64,000 nt of DNA from Polyangiaceae bacterium (GTDB taxonomy: Bacteria; Myxococcota_A; Polyangia; Polyangiales; Polyangiaceae): the NCBI GenBank assembly GCA_016933275.1, contig JAFGBI010000225.1, positions 94,622-158,621 on the forward strand, written 5' to 3'. Positions 39,200 to 49,227 of the stretch are shown one piece after another. Every line of letters begins with the position of its first letter. The stretch's first letter is position 1. The notes beneath the pieces were generated by a model, which saw only the letters and a list, made by a program, of their open reading frames with translations, was not told the DNA's origin and did not search any database. The position numbers were made by a program, and so were the translations under genes.

Positions 39200-41019
39200 G
39201 TCCCCTCGCTGTCGATCAGCAGACGTAGCATCCGTTCGTACTCGAACCCGGCCGCGAGGCGGCGGAGCGCTTGGACGATCTGCGGATCGTGCGCCTCCGC
39301 GCGCTGGAGAAGCTCCATCAGGCGGTCAAGATCTGCCGCCACGATGGCTTCTTCCATCTCTTCTCGGAGTCCGGGAGGCAGGCGTCCCCTCGGACCCTGC
39401 GCCCTCGTCGTCCCGGACAGGCGGACAGGGTCGTGGTCCGCACCGGTCGGGTCACCGTAGTCGTACTCGACCCCGAGGACCCCACGGAGCTTGCCAAAGA
39501 GCTCGTCTTCGCGCAAAGGCCTGCCCAGAAAGTCATCGGCACCGGAGGCAAGTGCCTCATGTCGGTCCTCCTCGAACGCGGGATCGATGACCGATAGGAT
39601 CCGCACTTCCTGCCCCCCGGGGAGCGCGCGCAGACGACGGACGGTCTCCTGGCCATCGCCCCCCTGCATGCGGGGGTCCACCAGGACGAGATGCGGCCTG
39701 AAGGTGGACTGCTCGCGCAGGATGTCCTCCCCGCCGGTGACTACCCGCGTCACGAAACCCGCGTCGGCGAGGCGTCTGGAGAGGAACGCGCGGTCTTCTG
39801 CCTGGGCGACCGCGACGAGGGCCCGAACCTCGGGCGTACCCCGGCGAATGGCCTTCACTCGCCCAGGTCGCATCGGCTGCGAAACCCAGCCGCGGTCACC
39901 CTCCCCGACCGTGATCTCGAAGCGAAAGACGCTGCCGCGATCGAGCGCGCTCTGCACCGAGATCCCTCCGCCCAGGATCCGGACGAATTCCTGGCAAAGG
40001 GCGAGGCCGAGGGCCGCATCGCCGCCCATTCGTCGCCCCGCTTCACCCCGCTCGGATAGGCTGAACAGACGCGGAATGTCCTCCTCGGCGATGCCGGTGC
40101 CGGTGTCCTCCACCTCGAACGCCAACCGATAGCGCCGAGGTGACACGGCATCTGCGCGGACGCGAACCGCGACGCCACCGACCTCGGTCGAGGTCAGCGC
40201 GTTCTCCACCAGACGCCGGAGGATCTGCCGAAGCTTCGCCTCGTCGGTGCGCACGAGACTCGGGAGTTCCCCGACCGGCTCCACGATCATGCGCAAGCCC
40301 TTGGCCATCGCGCGGACCCGGAAGGCCTGTTCGAGGTCGGTCAGCAGCCCCCGGAGGTCGAAGGTGGAGAGGTGGAGCTTCCCCCATCCCGCCTCGATCC
40401 GGGAGATCTCCATGATGTCATCGAGCAAGGCCAGAAGCTCGGATCCGCTCCGGGCGATGGTCTCGAGGTACTCCCGCTGGCGAGCCGTGGCCCCCGAATC
40501 GCGCAGGAGCAGCTCGGAGAACCCGAGGATCGCGTTCAAGGGAGTCCTGATCTCGTGTGATAGACCAGCGAGCAGCGGGGCCTCGGCCCGGCCGGGACGC
40601 TCGGGGGCTCCCTTCGCGGCAGCAACGTCGGCGGTCGGCACGCGCTCGCTGATGTCGATCGACAGGATGGCCACGCCGGCGGCCACCGGTTCCAGACGGA
40701 GCTCGAACCGGTGGCGCGAGCCGTCCGAGAACACGACCTCCTCCTCCAAGGTGCGTGGGAGGCGATCCTCCATGCACCGGCGGAGGCTCCCGAACATCGC
40801 CGTGCCCTCGATCCCCGGCGAGCAGTCGGTCATCTTCCGACCGAGGAGGGCTTCGACGGTCGAGCGCCCGTGCCTGGCGGCGGCAGCGTTGAGGTAGACA
40901 TAGCGGAAGTCGTGATCCACGACCTGGCACCCCTCGAGCAGATCGTCGAGGATGCCTCGGTCCGGCCCCTCTCCGGTGTGTCCGCGCCTCAGTCTCCCGT
41001 CGCCCGACCCCTCCGCCAT
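39196..41019 (-). CDS. PAS-HisKA-HATPase-REC hybrid histidine kinase
   Basis: PAS-like N-terminus, AGLSHEIRTPLNAILGFSELL, FEVEDTGTGIAEEDIPRLF, REC-like C-terminus; overlaps the downstream gene by 4 nt. Start uncertain (41019 or 41085). Confidence 0.85.
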   Translation of the reverse strand: MAEGSGDGRLRRGHTGEGPDRGILDDLLEGCQVVDHDFRYVYLNAAAARHGRSTVEALLGRKMTDCSPGIEGTAMFGSLRRCMEDRLPRTLEEEVVFSDGSRHRFELRLEPVAAGVAILSIDISERVPTADVAAAKGAPERPGRAEAPLLAGLSHEIRTPLNAILGFSELLLRDSGATARQREYLETIARSGSELLALLDDIMEISRIEAGWGKLHLSTFDLRGLLTDLEQAFRVRAMAKGLRMIVEPVGELPSLVRTDEAKLRQILRRLVENALTSTEVGGVAVRVRADAVSPRRYRLAFEVEDTGTGIAEEDIPRLFSLSERGEAGRRMGGDAALGLALCQEFVRILGGGISVQSALDRGSVFRFEITVGEGDRGWVSQPMRPGRVKAIRRGTPEVRALVAVAQAEDRAFLSRRLADAGFVTRVVTGGEDILREQSTFRPHLVLVDPRMQGGDGQETVRRLRALPGGQEVRILSVIDPAFEEDRHEALASGADDFLGRPLREDELFGKLRGVLGVEYDYGDPTGADHDPVRLSGTTRAQGPRGRLPPGLREEMEEAIVAADLDRLMELLQRAEAHDPQIVQALRRLAAGFEYERMLRLLIDSEGT

Positions 41020-41035
41020 TGTCCCCCGAGCTACG

Positions 41036-42253
41036 TCACCGCCCGCCCCCAACCGGTGCGGCGCGCGAAGGCCAAGCTGCGGCACCGAATCCAGCGGCAG
41101 GCCTGGCGATCAAGTAACCCTGGAACAGGTCGCAGCCGAGATCGAGCAGATTGTCCCGTTCGCCGGTGGTCTCGACGCCCTCCGCCACCACCGTCACGTC
41201 GAGCTCGTGGCAGAGCTTGACGATGCCATCGAGGATCTGCGCTTTTCTCCGGTCTTGGTCGACTCCCCGTACCAGAGACATGTCAATCTTCACGATATCC
41301 GGCTCGATCTGCGCGAACGTCGTCAAGCCCGCATACCCCGCCCCGAGGTCGTCCACGGCGACGCGGCATTCTCGCTCACGTAGCTGGGCAATCAGTCTAC
41401 GAGGATCGGGGAGGCGGTCCAGCGTCTCTCGCTCGGTCACTTCCAGGACCACACGCGCACCGTACACATCGAGCAGAGAGTCTTTGCTCAGAAGCGCCGG
41501 ATCACCAAGGTCGCTCGGATGGAGATTCACGAAGCAGGAAAGGCCCCCGGGAAGCTCGGGCAGCGATTCGGCGATGAGGGAGCGTGTGCGTCGGCCGACG
41601 TCGGGCAGTCTCCCGAGCCGCTCCGCGGCCGAGAGGATCGCTCCGGGATGGGGGAGCGCCGTCTCCCCCGAGCGCATGAGCGCTTCGTAGCCATAGAGCG
41701 AGCCGTCCCGTCGCACGATGGGCTGATACGCCATCCAGAGCCGCTCCAGCGTGCGGGTCAGGGCGAGGTCGAGCCCGATCAGGTCCCCGGGTTCCTCCGA
41801 AGGTCGGCCGAAGGCGGCCTGCGCCTCCCGTTTGAGGCGACCGAGCCGAGTCATGGCTCCGGCGCGCGCAACGACCTGGCGAATGGAGTCCGCCGCCTCC
41901 GCCTTCTCCAGGTAGTCGAACACCCCTAGTCGCAACGCCTCCACGGCGGAATCGACGTCTGGGCGCCCCGTAACGATGACGCACGCGACATCGAGGTGCT
42001 TCTCGCGGACCGCGCGGACGACGTTGAGCCCGTGCTCGCCAGGCAGCGTGAGATCTGCGAGCACGACATCGAACTCTGACGCGGTGAGCGCCTCGACCGC
42101 CCTGGCGACACTGTCAACCGCGATGACCTTGGCACCCCCGCCAGTTAGCCGCCGGGCAAACGCGCGGCGCACGGGTTCCTCGTCGTCGACGAGCAGGACG
42201 CGCAGCCCCTCCAGGGAAGGGGCGGCTCCCTGAGCTACGGCATCGGACGCCAT
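41036..42253 (-). CDS. Response regulator with EAL (c-di-GMP phosphodiesterase-type) output domain
   Basis: LRVLLVDDEEPVRRAF..VVLADLTLPGEHGL; EAL signatures YGYEALMR, CFVNLHPSDL, VVLEVTERETL, VAVDDLGAGYA, DIVKIDMSLV, VVAEGVET. Confidence 0.9.
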   Translation of the reverse strand: MASDAVAQGAAPSLEGLRVLLVDDEEPVRRAFARRLTGGGAKVIAVDSVARAVEALTASEFDVVLADLTLPGEHGLNVVRAVREKHLDVACVIVTGRPDVDSAVEALRLGVFDYLEKAEAADSIRQVVARAGAMTRLGRLKREAQAAFGRPSEEPGDLIGLDLALTRTLERLWMAYQPIVRRDGSLYGYEALMRSGETALPHPGAILSAAERLGRLPDVGRRTRSLIAESLPELPGGLSCFVNLHPSDLGDPALLSKDSLLDVYGARVVLEVTERETLDRLPDPRRLIAQLRERECRVAVDDLGAGYAGLTTFAQIEPDIVKIDMSLVRGVDQDRRKAQILDGIVKLCHELDVTVVAEGVETTGERDNLLDLGCDLFQGYLIARPAAGFGAAAWPSRAAPVGGGR

Positions 42254-42584
42254 GGGGAGGAGTCTACACGGAACGTCCGGGGTCCGCTCGGCCCTGCGGC
42301 GCGGGAACGTCTCCACGCCGGCTCCTGCCAACATCGAAGCGCCGCGACGACAGGGAACGCGCGCGCCACCGGCAACGAGAGCTGCTCCGCGACGCGGCCA
42401 CCGAGACCCAGGGAAGGGCGCGGCTCGGCCCTGGGCTCGGCCTCCTACCAGAATGAGACGGCGCCCGGACCCCTCAGGAATGACCCACCCTGTCCCACCC
42501 GGCAGCACCCCGCCTCCGCCCTATCGCGCCGGGTATCGACGGACTCCAACCGATCGGCAAGGATCCCTTTCCAGGGAGAGGGGC

Positions 42585-44030
42585 ATGCGCAACGACGACA
42601 GACCTGACACGGCGTCCAGGTCGGACCCAGCCGTGACCGCTCCCCAACCCAGCCCGAGCGGCACGGGTGGTGGAGCGGGGCTTGCGCGAAACGAACGAGA
42701 TGCCGCCGCGTCCGCCCCCAGCGCGGAAGCGCCCGTGCCGTCGCCGTCCCCGGCGTTCCCGGAGATCGGCCCGGGTACGGTGATCGATCGTCGGTACCGC
42801 CTGCATCGCCTCATCGCCCGAGGCGGCGGAGGCACCGTCTACGAGGCAGAGCACATTGTCTTCGGTCGGCGCGTCGCGCTCAAAATCATCACGCCCAGGG
42901 ACGCAGGGTGGGTCCAGAAGCGCGCACGGCTCGCGCGCGAAGCCCGTGCCCTCGCCATGGCGCAGCAGCCCAACGTCGTGGAGGTGCTCGATGCAGGCGT
43001 CGACTCGGCCGGCATCCCCTACCTCGCCATGGAGCTGCTCGAGGGCCGCGGGCTCGACGGGATCCTGGCCAGCAAGCGGTGCCTCGACGAGGCCGACGCG
43101 ATCGGGCTCGGCGTCGAGCTGGGCCGTGCACTCGGCCACGCGCACCACCGCGGGCTCTTACACCGCGACGTCAAACCCAGCAACGTATTCATCGCACGGA
43201 GCGCGATCGGAGAAGAACAGGTGAAGCTCATCGACTTCGGGATCGCACGCATGCGCGACGAGGGCCCGACCGACGTGCGCATCACGCGCGTGGGAGAGAT
43301 AGTGGGAACCCCCGAGTACTTCTCGCCCGAGCAGATGCTCGCCCCCGAGACCTGTGACCACCGAACCGACGTCTACTCGCTCGGCGTGCTCCTCTTCGAG
43401 TGTGTGACCGGAGCCGTGCCCTTCGAGGGCAGCTTCGGGGAGATCGTGCTGCGCGTGAACACCGAACCTACGCCCACCGTTCGGTCGCGCAACCCCGCGG
43501 TGTCCGCCGAGCTCGATGCCATCGTCCAGCGAGCCCTCGCGCGCAATCCTGCGGATCGCTTCGCGGACATGTCCGCGATGGCGGCAGCGCTCGGCGCGCT
43601 CGCGGCGCCGGGACCGCGGCGGCCCATCCTCGTCGGCCGGCCTCCAGGATCCACAGAGTCGCCGCCGCGAGCTCCCGTCGCGGCGCCGGATGACGCGCCC
43701 TTCGCCGCGCAACGCCGGCAATTCCCCCGCGTCCCGTACATCACCCCGATCCAGCTCATGCTGCGCGACGGCACCGTGATCGACGGACGAACCGAGGACA
43801 TCGGAGAAGGGGGCGTGCTCGTAATCCTCCCGCGTCCGTTCGACGCCGAGCTGCTCGCACAAGTGCGCCTCGCCATGCCGGTGACTGGACGGATCGCGAC
43901 CGTGCAGGCCCGGACTCGATGGCTGCGGATCGCCCGCACGGGCACCGCGGCCGGCATCGAGTTCGTGGATCCAACACCCGAGCTCGGCGCGGCGGTGCGG
44001 TCCTGTGTCGACCTGGCCCGCGGCGAGTAG
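42585..44030 (+). CDS. Ser/Thr protein kinase with C-terminal PilZ-like domain
   Basis: Kinase motifs (LIARGGGGTVYEAEH, ALKI, LLHRDVKPSNVF, LIDFGIARM, GTPEYFSPEQM); PilZ-like C-terminus RRQFPRVPYITPIQLMLRDGTVIDGRTEDIGEGGVLVILPRPF. RBS-like AGGGAGAGGGG before ATG 42585. Confidence 0.85.
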   Translation: MRNDDRPDTASRSDPAVTAPQPSPSGTGGGAGLARNERDAAASAPSAEAPVPSPSPAFPEIGPGTVIDRRYRLHRLIARGGGGTVYEAEHIVFGRRVALKIITPRDAGWVQKRARLAREARALAMAQQPNVVEVLDAGVDSAGIPYLAMELLEGRGLDGILASKRCLDEADAIGLGVELGRALGHAHHRGLLHRDVKPSNVFIARSAIGEEQVKLIDFGIARMRDEGPTDVRITRVGEIVGTPEYFSPEQMLAPETCDHRTDVYSLGVLLFECVTGAVPFEGSFGEIVLRVNTEPTPTVRSRNPAVSAELDAIVQRALARNPADRFADMSAMAAALGALAAPGPRRPILVGRPPGSTESPPRAPVAAPDDAPFAAQRRQFPRVPYITPIQLMLRDGTVIDGRTEDIGEGGVLVILPRPFDAELLAQVRLAMPVTGRIATVQARTRWLRIARTGTAAGIEFVDPTPELGAAVRSCVDLARGE

Positions 44031-44049
44031 CAGCCACTCGAATCCATCT

Positions 44050-44209
44050 CTAGAGCACCGATCCCGTTGCCGACAGCAACGGCAGCGCTGGAAACACGTC
44101 CGTGCAAGGCGAGGACGCGTTTCCAGCGCTGCCTCCGGAGAGGTCTGCTGCCGGTTCGGTGCTCTAGGTTGTTGACTTGACGCAGCAATCAACCTGATTG
44201 CTGCTCTAG
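44050..44209 (+). repeat. CTAG-bounded hairpin repeat, full 160-bp copy
   Basis: CTAGAGCACCGA..(GGCAGCGCTGGAAAC..GTTTCCAGCGCTGCC)..TCGGTGCTCTAG then GCAGCAATCAacctGATTGCTGCTCTAG. Confidence 0.9.
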
Positions 44210-45466
44210 GGATGGGGCGAGGGAGCGCCGTCCATCGGAGCCTGCCCTCCCCGCAGTCGCTCGCCGAGCTCCTCGGCGGGCAATGGACGAGCAAAGAGGA
44301 AGCCCTGCAGGAGGTCGCAGGACATCCGATCCGGGGCGCACCAGGGGAAGGTCCTCAGCAACCGAAGCTGTGCGTCCGTCTCGACCCCTTCGGCGACGAC
44401 CTCGAGGTGCATGCCCCGCGCAATCGCCATGATGGCCCCCACCACGACCCGCTGGCTCTCGTCCGCAACGATGTCCTGGATCAGGAGGCGATCGATCTTG
44501 ATTCCATCGACGGGCAGCCCGGCGAGGTATCGGAGTGATGAGCAGGTCGCCCCGACGTCGTCGAGATGGATCCGGACGCCCTGGCCACGCAGGGCGGCAA
44601 GGACCGAGAGGGTTTCGTCGTTGAGCGCCACCGCGGCGCTCTCGGCTATCTCGAGCACCAAGCACCTGGGCGAGAGCCCGGTTCGATCCAATACGTCGGT
44701 GATGGAGCTCACTCTCGTACTGAGTGGCGATAAGCGTCTGCGTCTCTAGCTCGCGCCGGCGGCCGGCTTCCGCGATCTGTTCGCCCAGCACGCGATCGAG
44801 CAGCACCGAGATGGCATGGCTCAACAGCAAGACGAACAACAGCTCCGCCGAGACCACCACGAAGTTGGTGGTCGGCTCGGTGACGAAGACCGGGATGACC
44901 TGTCCAGTGAGCTGAAGGCTCCCGATGATGACGTACGACGCCAGCAGCGCGGAGGCCACGATGTGGTAGTCCCGGCCGCGCAGCAGCACGCTCGTCTCGA
45001 CGATGGTGAGCACGTAGAGGGTGGTGGTGCCGATGTCGGTGACGCCCCACCCAATGTGAAGGGCGACGCAGAAGACGGAGCCGAGCAGGCTAAACACGAG
45101 GATTGCCGGGCGCGCGCCGTGGCGCCGTGATACCCAGCGGATGCCGAGGAGAAAGCCGATGGCGAGGAGCAGGACGCCAATCAGCGCCGTGGCACCCTCT
45201 CCGTTCCCCCAGAGTGCGGAGACCAAGCCCGCGAGCAGGGCCACGGTGCAGAAGGCGAGGAGGGCAAGGACCAGGCGGTGGAGAACGCGCCCGCGCCAGA
45301 CGAGCTCGGGATCCGCCGAAGCTTGGCTGGTCTCCCCAGAGCTCGAGACCACCAGCTGCTGCAACCAACCTCTCATGACTCGCTTCGGCCTATCCCGAGG
45401 ATCCCCTGGCGAGGGGACGTTTGGCGAGACAACGTTCCATCGCTCCCCACCTACGCCCGTCCTCAC
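44206..45466 (-). pseudogene. TM sensor joined to C-terminal half of an EAL domain, with missing N-terminal EAL region and a frameshift
   Basis: N-terminal ORF (to ..ELETQTLIATQYESELHH) carries six-plus TM helices. The adjacent frame 44206..44712 encodes VSSITDVLDRTGLSPRCLVLEIAES..IHLDDVGATCSSL..DGIKIDRLLI..EVVAEGVET, an EAL C-terminal half. No EALMR-type start region present. Confidence 0.7.
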
Positions 45467-45514
45467 GCAAGCCTAGCCGATGAGAGACACCCGCGAAACG
45501 GGCTCGCTGCCCCT

Positions 45515-45632
45515 CTAGAGCACCGATCAGGTTGCCGACAGCGCCGGCAGCGGCAAGAAAGCGCCTGTGCGAAGCGGGGACGCTTCTCCAGCGCTGCCCG
45601 TGGCGAGATCTGCCGCCGGTTCGGTGCTCTAG
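45515..45632 (+). repeat. CTAG-bounded hairpin repeat, short copy without second hairpin
   Basis: CTAGAGCACCGATCAGGTTGCCGACAGCGCCGGCAGCG .. CCAGCGCTGCC .. TGCCGCCGGTTCGGTGCTCTAG. Confidence 0.85.
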
Positions 45633-48600
45633 GTAGTCCCGTCCGTCCCGCGGTGGGACCTCGCGGCCAACGTCAGGTCGGCGACGAGACGACGGAGCTC
45701 CTGCCGCTCGAAGGGCTTCTCGAGACGCCGGTTCTCCGTCTTCGCCAGGTATTCGAGGGCGCTCGGCGTGAAGGCACCCCCGGTCATGAACACGAGCCGG
45801 TCCGCCAGGCCCGGCTCGAGCTTCACGATCCAGGAGTGAAGGTCCATCCCCGAGCACCCGGGCATCATGAGATCACAGAAGATCACGTCGAATCGGCGGT
45901 CCTGCTCGAGTAGTTCCTGCGCTTCATCGCCCGAGGCGACCGCCACGACGTCGTGTTCGTTGCCAAACAGCCGGAGGAAGATACCGCGAATCCCGGCCTC
46001 GTCGTCGACCACCAGGATGCGCCCGCGGGGCGCGGCCGTCGATGACGGCGAGACCCTGCGCGCCGGCTCCGCGCGGGTGTCGTCCGCGGTCGCGAGCGAA
46101 GCACCACGGTGCTGGGTCGCGCACGGCAGCTTGACCCAGAATCGGGTGGGCCGACCTGGCTCGCTCGAGAACCCGATCCGACCGCCGAAGCCATCCATGA
46201 TGTTACGACAGATGGCGAGGCCGAGGCCGGTGCCGACACCGACGCCCTTGGTAGTGAAGAAGGGCTCGAACAGCCGATCCTGGAGGTGGACCGGAACACC
46301 TCGGCCCGTATCGCTGACCTCCGCACAGACCCAGTCCCCGTCCCGCCAGGTTCGCACCCTGATCTCGTTCCCTTGGACGTCTCCTTCGTCGATCGCCTGC
46401 GCAGCGTTGAGCGCAAGGTTGAGGAAGACCTGCGCGAGCTTGCCGTCGACGGCGAGCACCTTGGGCACCGGCGCGAGATCCTTGACCAAGCGCGCCCGGT
46501 ACTTGATCGTGTTGCCCGCCATGCGCAACGCGGTCTCGATACTGTCGTTGAGATCGACGGGTGCAACGACCGCGCCGTCGGCACGAGAGAAGGTGGCGAG
46601 CCCTCGGGCGATCTCCCGGATGCGGTGCGCGCCATCGACGACCGAACCGAGGCTCTCCAAAACGTCGTCGAGTCTCGGGCGTTCCGGGGAAGGCGGTTCC
46701 ATTCGTCGTCCCGCCGGGATTGCCTCGGTTCCCGTCCGACCGGTGCTGGCGCCGGACCATCCGCGCAGATCCTCGAGGAGCCTCGGGAGATCCTCGGCCA
46801 GATCCTCCGCGCTGCAGAGCATGTACGCGAGAGGGTTGTTGATCTCGTGAGCCACCGCGGCAGCCATCATGCCCATGCTGATCAGACGATCCGACTGGGC
46901 CAGGCTCGCCTGGAGGTCACGGCGTGCCATCTCGGCCTGCTTGCGCTCGGTGATGTCGATCGTGTACCCGGCGAGGAGCATCTTCTCGCCAAAGGCGATG
47001 GGAAACTTTATGGTCGTGTAGTGACGATCGCCGAGATCCTCGTCGAGCTGGAGCACTTCGCCGTTCGCCACCACCTCCCAGTCATCGGCGCTGATCTTGG
47101 CCGCGAACTCCGGAGGGAACAGCTCCGGCATCGTCTTGCCCGCCATCTGCGACCCAGGCAGCCCGATCATGTCCTGGAAGCTCTCGCTCGCCACCAGAAC
47201 TCGACTCTCGTGGGGGGTCACGTCCTTGATGAATGCGTAGACGGGCGAGTGCTTCACGAACGCCGAAAGGAGCGCGTTGCTCTGGCTAACGACGTCCTCC
47301 GCTCGCTTCCGCTCCGCTATGTCCCAGGCGAGATCGGCGAGGAAGGACACCGCTTCGACGTCGCCCTCCGTGTACTCGGTCGCCTTGTTGCCGACGCCGA
47401 GGACGGCGACGACCCGCTCCGAACGAAGGACGGGCACGATGAGCTCGCGAACCAACGGGGTGTGTCCCTCGGGCAGCCCCCTCCAGTGCGGGAGGGAGGC
47501 GCAGTCGTTGTGCACGACAGGCCGCCGCTGGCGGACGCAGTCCGCCCACACTCCCGCCGTCTCGATGGGGTAGTGCAGTCCTTCCTTGTCGGTTCGACGG
47601 AAGTGGGCAACCGTACTCGTCGACCAGGCTTGCAGCGAGATGGTCTGCTCTCCGTCTTCGACGAAATGGAGGAAGCCCGCGTGGCTTTCCGTGAGCCGCT
47701 CTACTTCGTCCAGGGTTCGCTGCAGCAGCTCGTGGAGCGAGTGCGCCCCGGCGAACTCATGCAGGCGGAGGCGCAGTCTGGTAAGCTCGGCGCCGCGCCT
47801 CTCTTCGGTGACGTCGTGGCAGATCCCCTCGATGGCCACGAGTCGGGTGTCCTCGAAGACGGGGTGCTGGGTGACCTCGATCGTCCGCTTGGTGCCCTCC
47901 GAACGAGCCACGACCATCTCCACGATTTCGGGGGGCTCTCCCGGGGAATGCACGTCGTCGCCGGCTTCCGTGGGTCGAATCGACGAGAGGTCCAGGCCGA
48001 GCTCACGCCAGTCGTGCCCCACGACCTCCTCGGGGCTCCTCCCGATGAGGGCCCGGATGCTCGGGCTCGCGTAGCTGACTTCGCCATCCAGCTTCCGGGA
48101 GAACACCGCGTACCGACTCCCGAGCCCCTCGATGAGGCGACGGTACTTTGCCTCCGACTGCTCCAGCCGCGCCTGGTCCCTGCGCTGCTCGGTGACGTCG
48201 TGGGCAATGGACAGCGCACCGACCACCGCTCCGGCCTCGTCCTTCAGCACGCGGCACCACCACGCGAGCAGGCGCTTCTCCCCGTCGCGACGCCGCTGCC
48301 AGCTCTCGACGTAGTAGGTCTGCTCGTCACCGTCGAACAGGGGACCCACGTGATCGTAGGTGGCCTGCGCACCTTCGAAGAAATCCCTCGCCTCCTTGCC
48401 CAAGACGTCGTTGCCGAAAAACTCTCGGCCGGCGTCGTTGGTCCAGGTGTAGATTCTGCGCGCGTCCACCTCCATGATGATGTCCGGCAGGGCAGCGAGC
48501 AGGGACTCGTAGCGCTGCAGCAACGAAACCCTGGCGTGTTCGGCGGCGCGCGCCGCGCTTCGGTCCCGAATCAGCAGGACGAGACCGGCGACGATCCCCT

Positions 48601-48952
48601 GTTCGTCACGGATGGACGCGGTCGAGCCCGCGATGGATCGCTCCTGCCCATCGCGAGCAACCAGGAGGCCTGGCTGGAGCGCCATTGGCCCCTGGCCCGC
48701 CTCGGGGGGCATCCGCGCGAAGGGACTGACCAGCGGCGCGCGCGTCCCCTCGCCGACGACGCGAAAAATCTCGTCGAGGGGCCGGCCGCGAGCCTCGGCG
48801 GCGGTCCATCCGGTCAGCGCTTCCGCGGCCGGATTCATGAACTCGACGAAGCCTCGTACGTCGGTCGAGATCACCGCGTCCCCGATGCTGCGCAGGATCG
48901 CGGCGAACAGCCCCCCCTGGGCGGTCACGACCGTCGGTGTTGCCTCCCGCAT
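45629..48952 (-). CDS. Multi-PAS/GAF hybrid histidine kinase with C-terminal REC domain
   Basis: Several PAS domains, GAF-like segment, AAAVAHEINNPLAYMLCSAEDL, VSDTGRGVPVHLQDRLFEPFFTTK, REC ILVVDDEAGIRGIF..VIFCDLMMPGCSGMDL. ATG at 48952. Confidence 0.9.
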   Translation of the reverse strand: MREATPTVVTAQGGLFAAILRSIGDAVISTDVRGFVEFMNPAAEALTGWTAAEARGRPLDEIFRVVGEGTRAPLVSPFARMPPEAGQGPMALQPGLLVARDGQERSIAGSTASIRDEQGIVAGLVLLIRDRSAARAAEHARVSLLQRYESLLAALPDIIMEVDARRIYTWTNDAGREFFGNDVLGKEARDFFEGAQATYDHVGPLFDGDEQTYYVESWQRRRDGEKRLLAWWCRVLKDEAGAVVGALSIAHDVTEQRRDQARLEQSEAKYRRLIEGLGSRYAVFSRKLDGEVSYASPSIRALIGRSPEEVVGHDWRELGLDLSSIRPTEAGDDVHSPGEPPEIVEMVVARSEGTKRTIEVTQHPVFEDTRLVAIEGICHDVTEERRGAELTRLRLRLHEFAGAHSLHELLQRTLDEVERLTESHAGFLHFVEDGEQTISLQAWSTSTVAHFRRTDKEGLHYPIETAGVWADCVRQRRPVVHNDCASLPHWRGLPEGHTPLVRELIVPVLRSERVVAVLGVGNKATEYTEGDVEAVSFLADLAWDIAERKRAEDVVSQSNALLSAFVKHSPVYAFIKDVTPHESRVLVASESFQDMIGLPGSQMAGKTMPELFPPEFAAKISADDWEVVANGEVLQLDEDLGDRHYTTIKFPIAFGEKMLLAGYTIDITERKQAEMARRDLQASLAQSDRLISMGMMAAAVAHEINNPLAYMLCSAEDLAEDLPRLLEDLRGWSGASTGRTGTEAIPAGRRMEPPSPERPRLDDVLESLGSVVDGAHRIREIARGLATFSRADGAVVAPVDLNDSIETALRMAGNTIKYRARLVKDLAPVPKVLAVDGKLAQVFLNLALNAAQAIDEGDVQGNEIRVRTWRDGDWVCAEVSDTGRGVPVHLQDRLFEPFFTTKGVGVGTGLGLAICRNIMDGFGGRIGFSSEPGRPTRFWVKLPCATQHRGASLATADDTRAEPARRVSPSSTAAPRGRILVVDDEAGIRGIFLRLFGNEHDVVAVASGDEAQELLEQDRRFDVIFCDLMMPGCSGMDLHSWIVKLEPGLADRLVFMTGGAFTPSALEYLAKTENRRLEKPFERQELRRLVADLTLAARSHRGTDGTT

Positions 48953-49227
48953 GGGTCCCTCCGCGGCCAATGGTGACGGATCCTTGCCCGAAAAGCGATC
49001 CGAGCGGAGAGCCCGGACGATCCGACGGCGCTCGGGACGCCGTCCACGGGTCGTCAGCGGCACGCCGTGGCGGTCCTCTCCCTACCGAGAGGTCGACCGA
49101 GCAAGGATCGGTGACCGAGACGGTCTGCTGCCGACCCCAAAACCCAGCTGCCCGACCCGGCAGAGCCCTACCGATCCTGCAGAGAGGGCGTCACTCGTGG
49201 GGTGACCAACCTTCCTTGGCCCCTTGG

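Noticed and set aside
46109-48976. 955-aa plus-strand ORF
   Set aside because: Antisense shadow of the multi-PAS histidine kinase, which has clear domain motifs.
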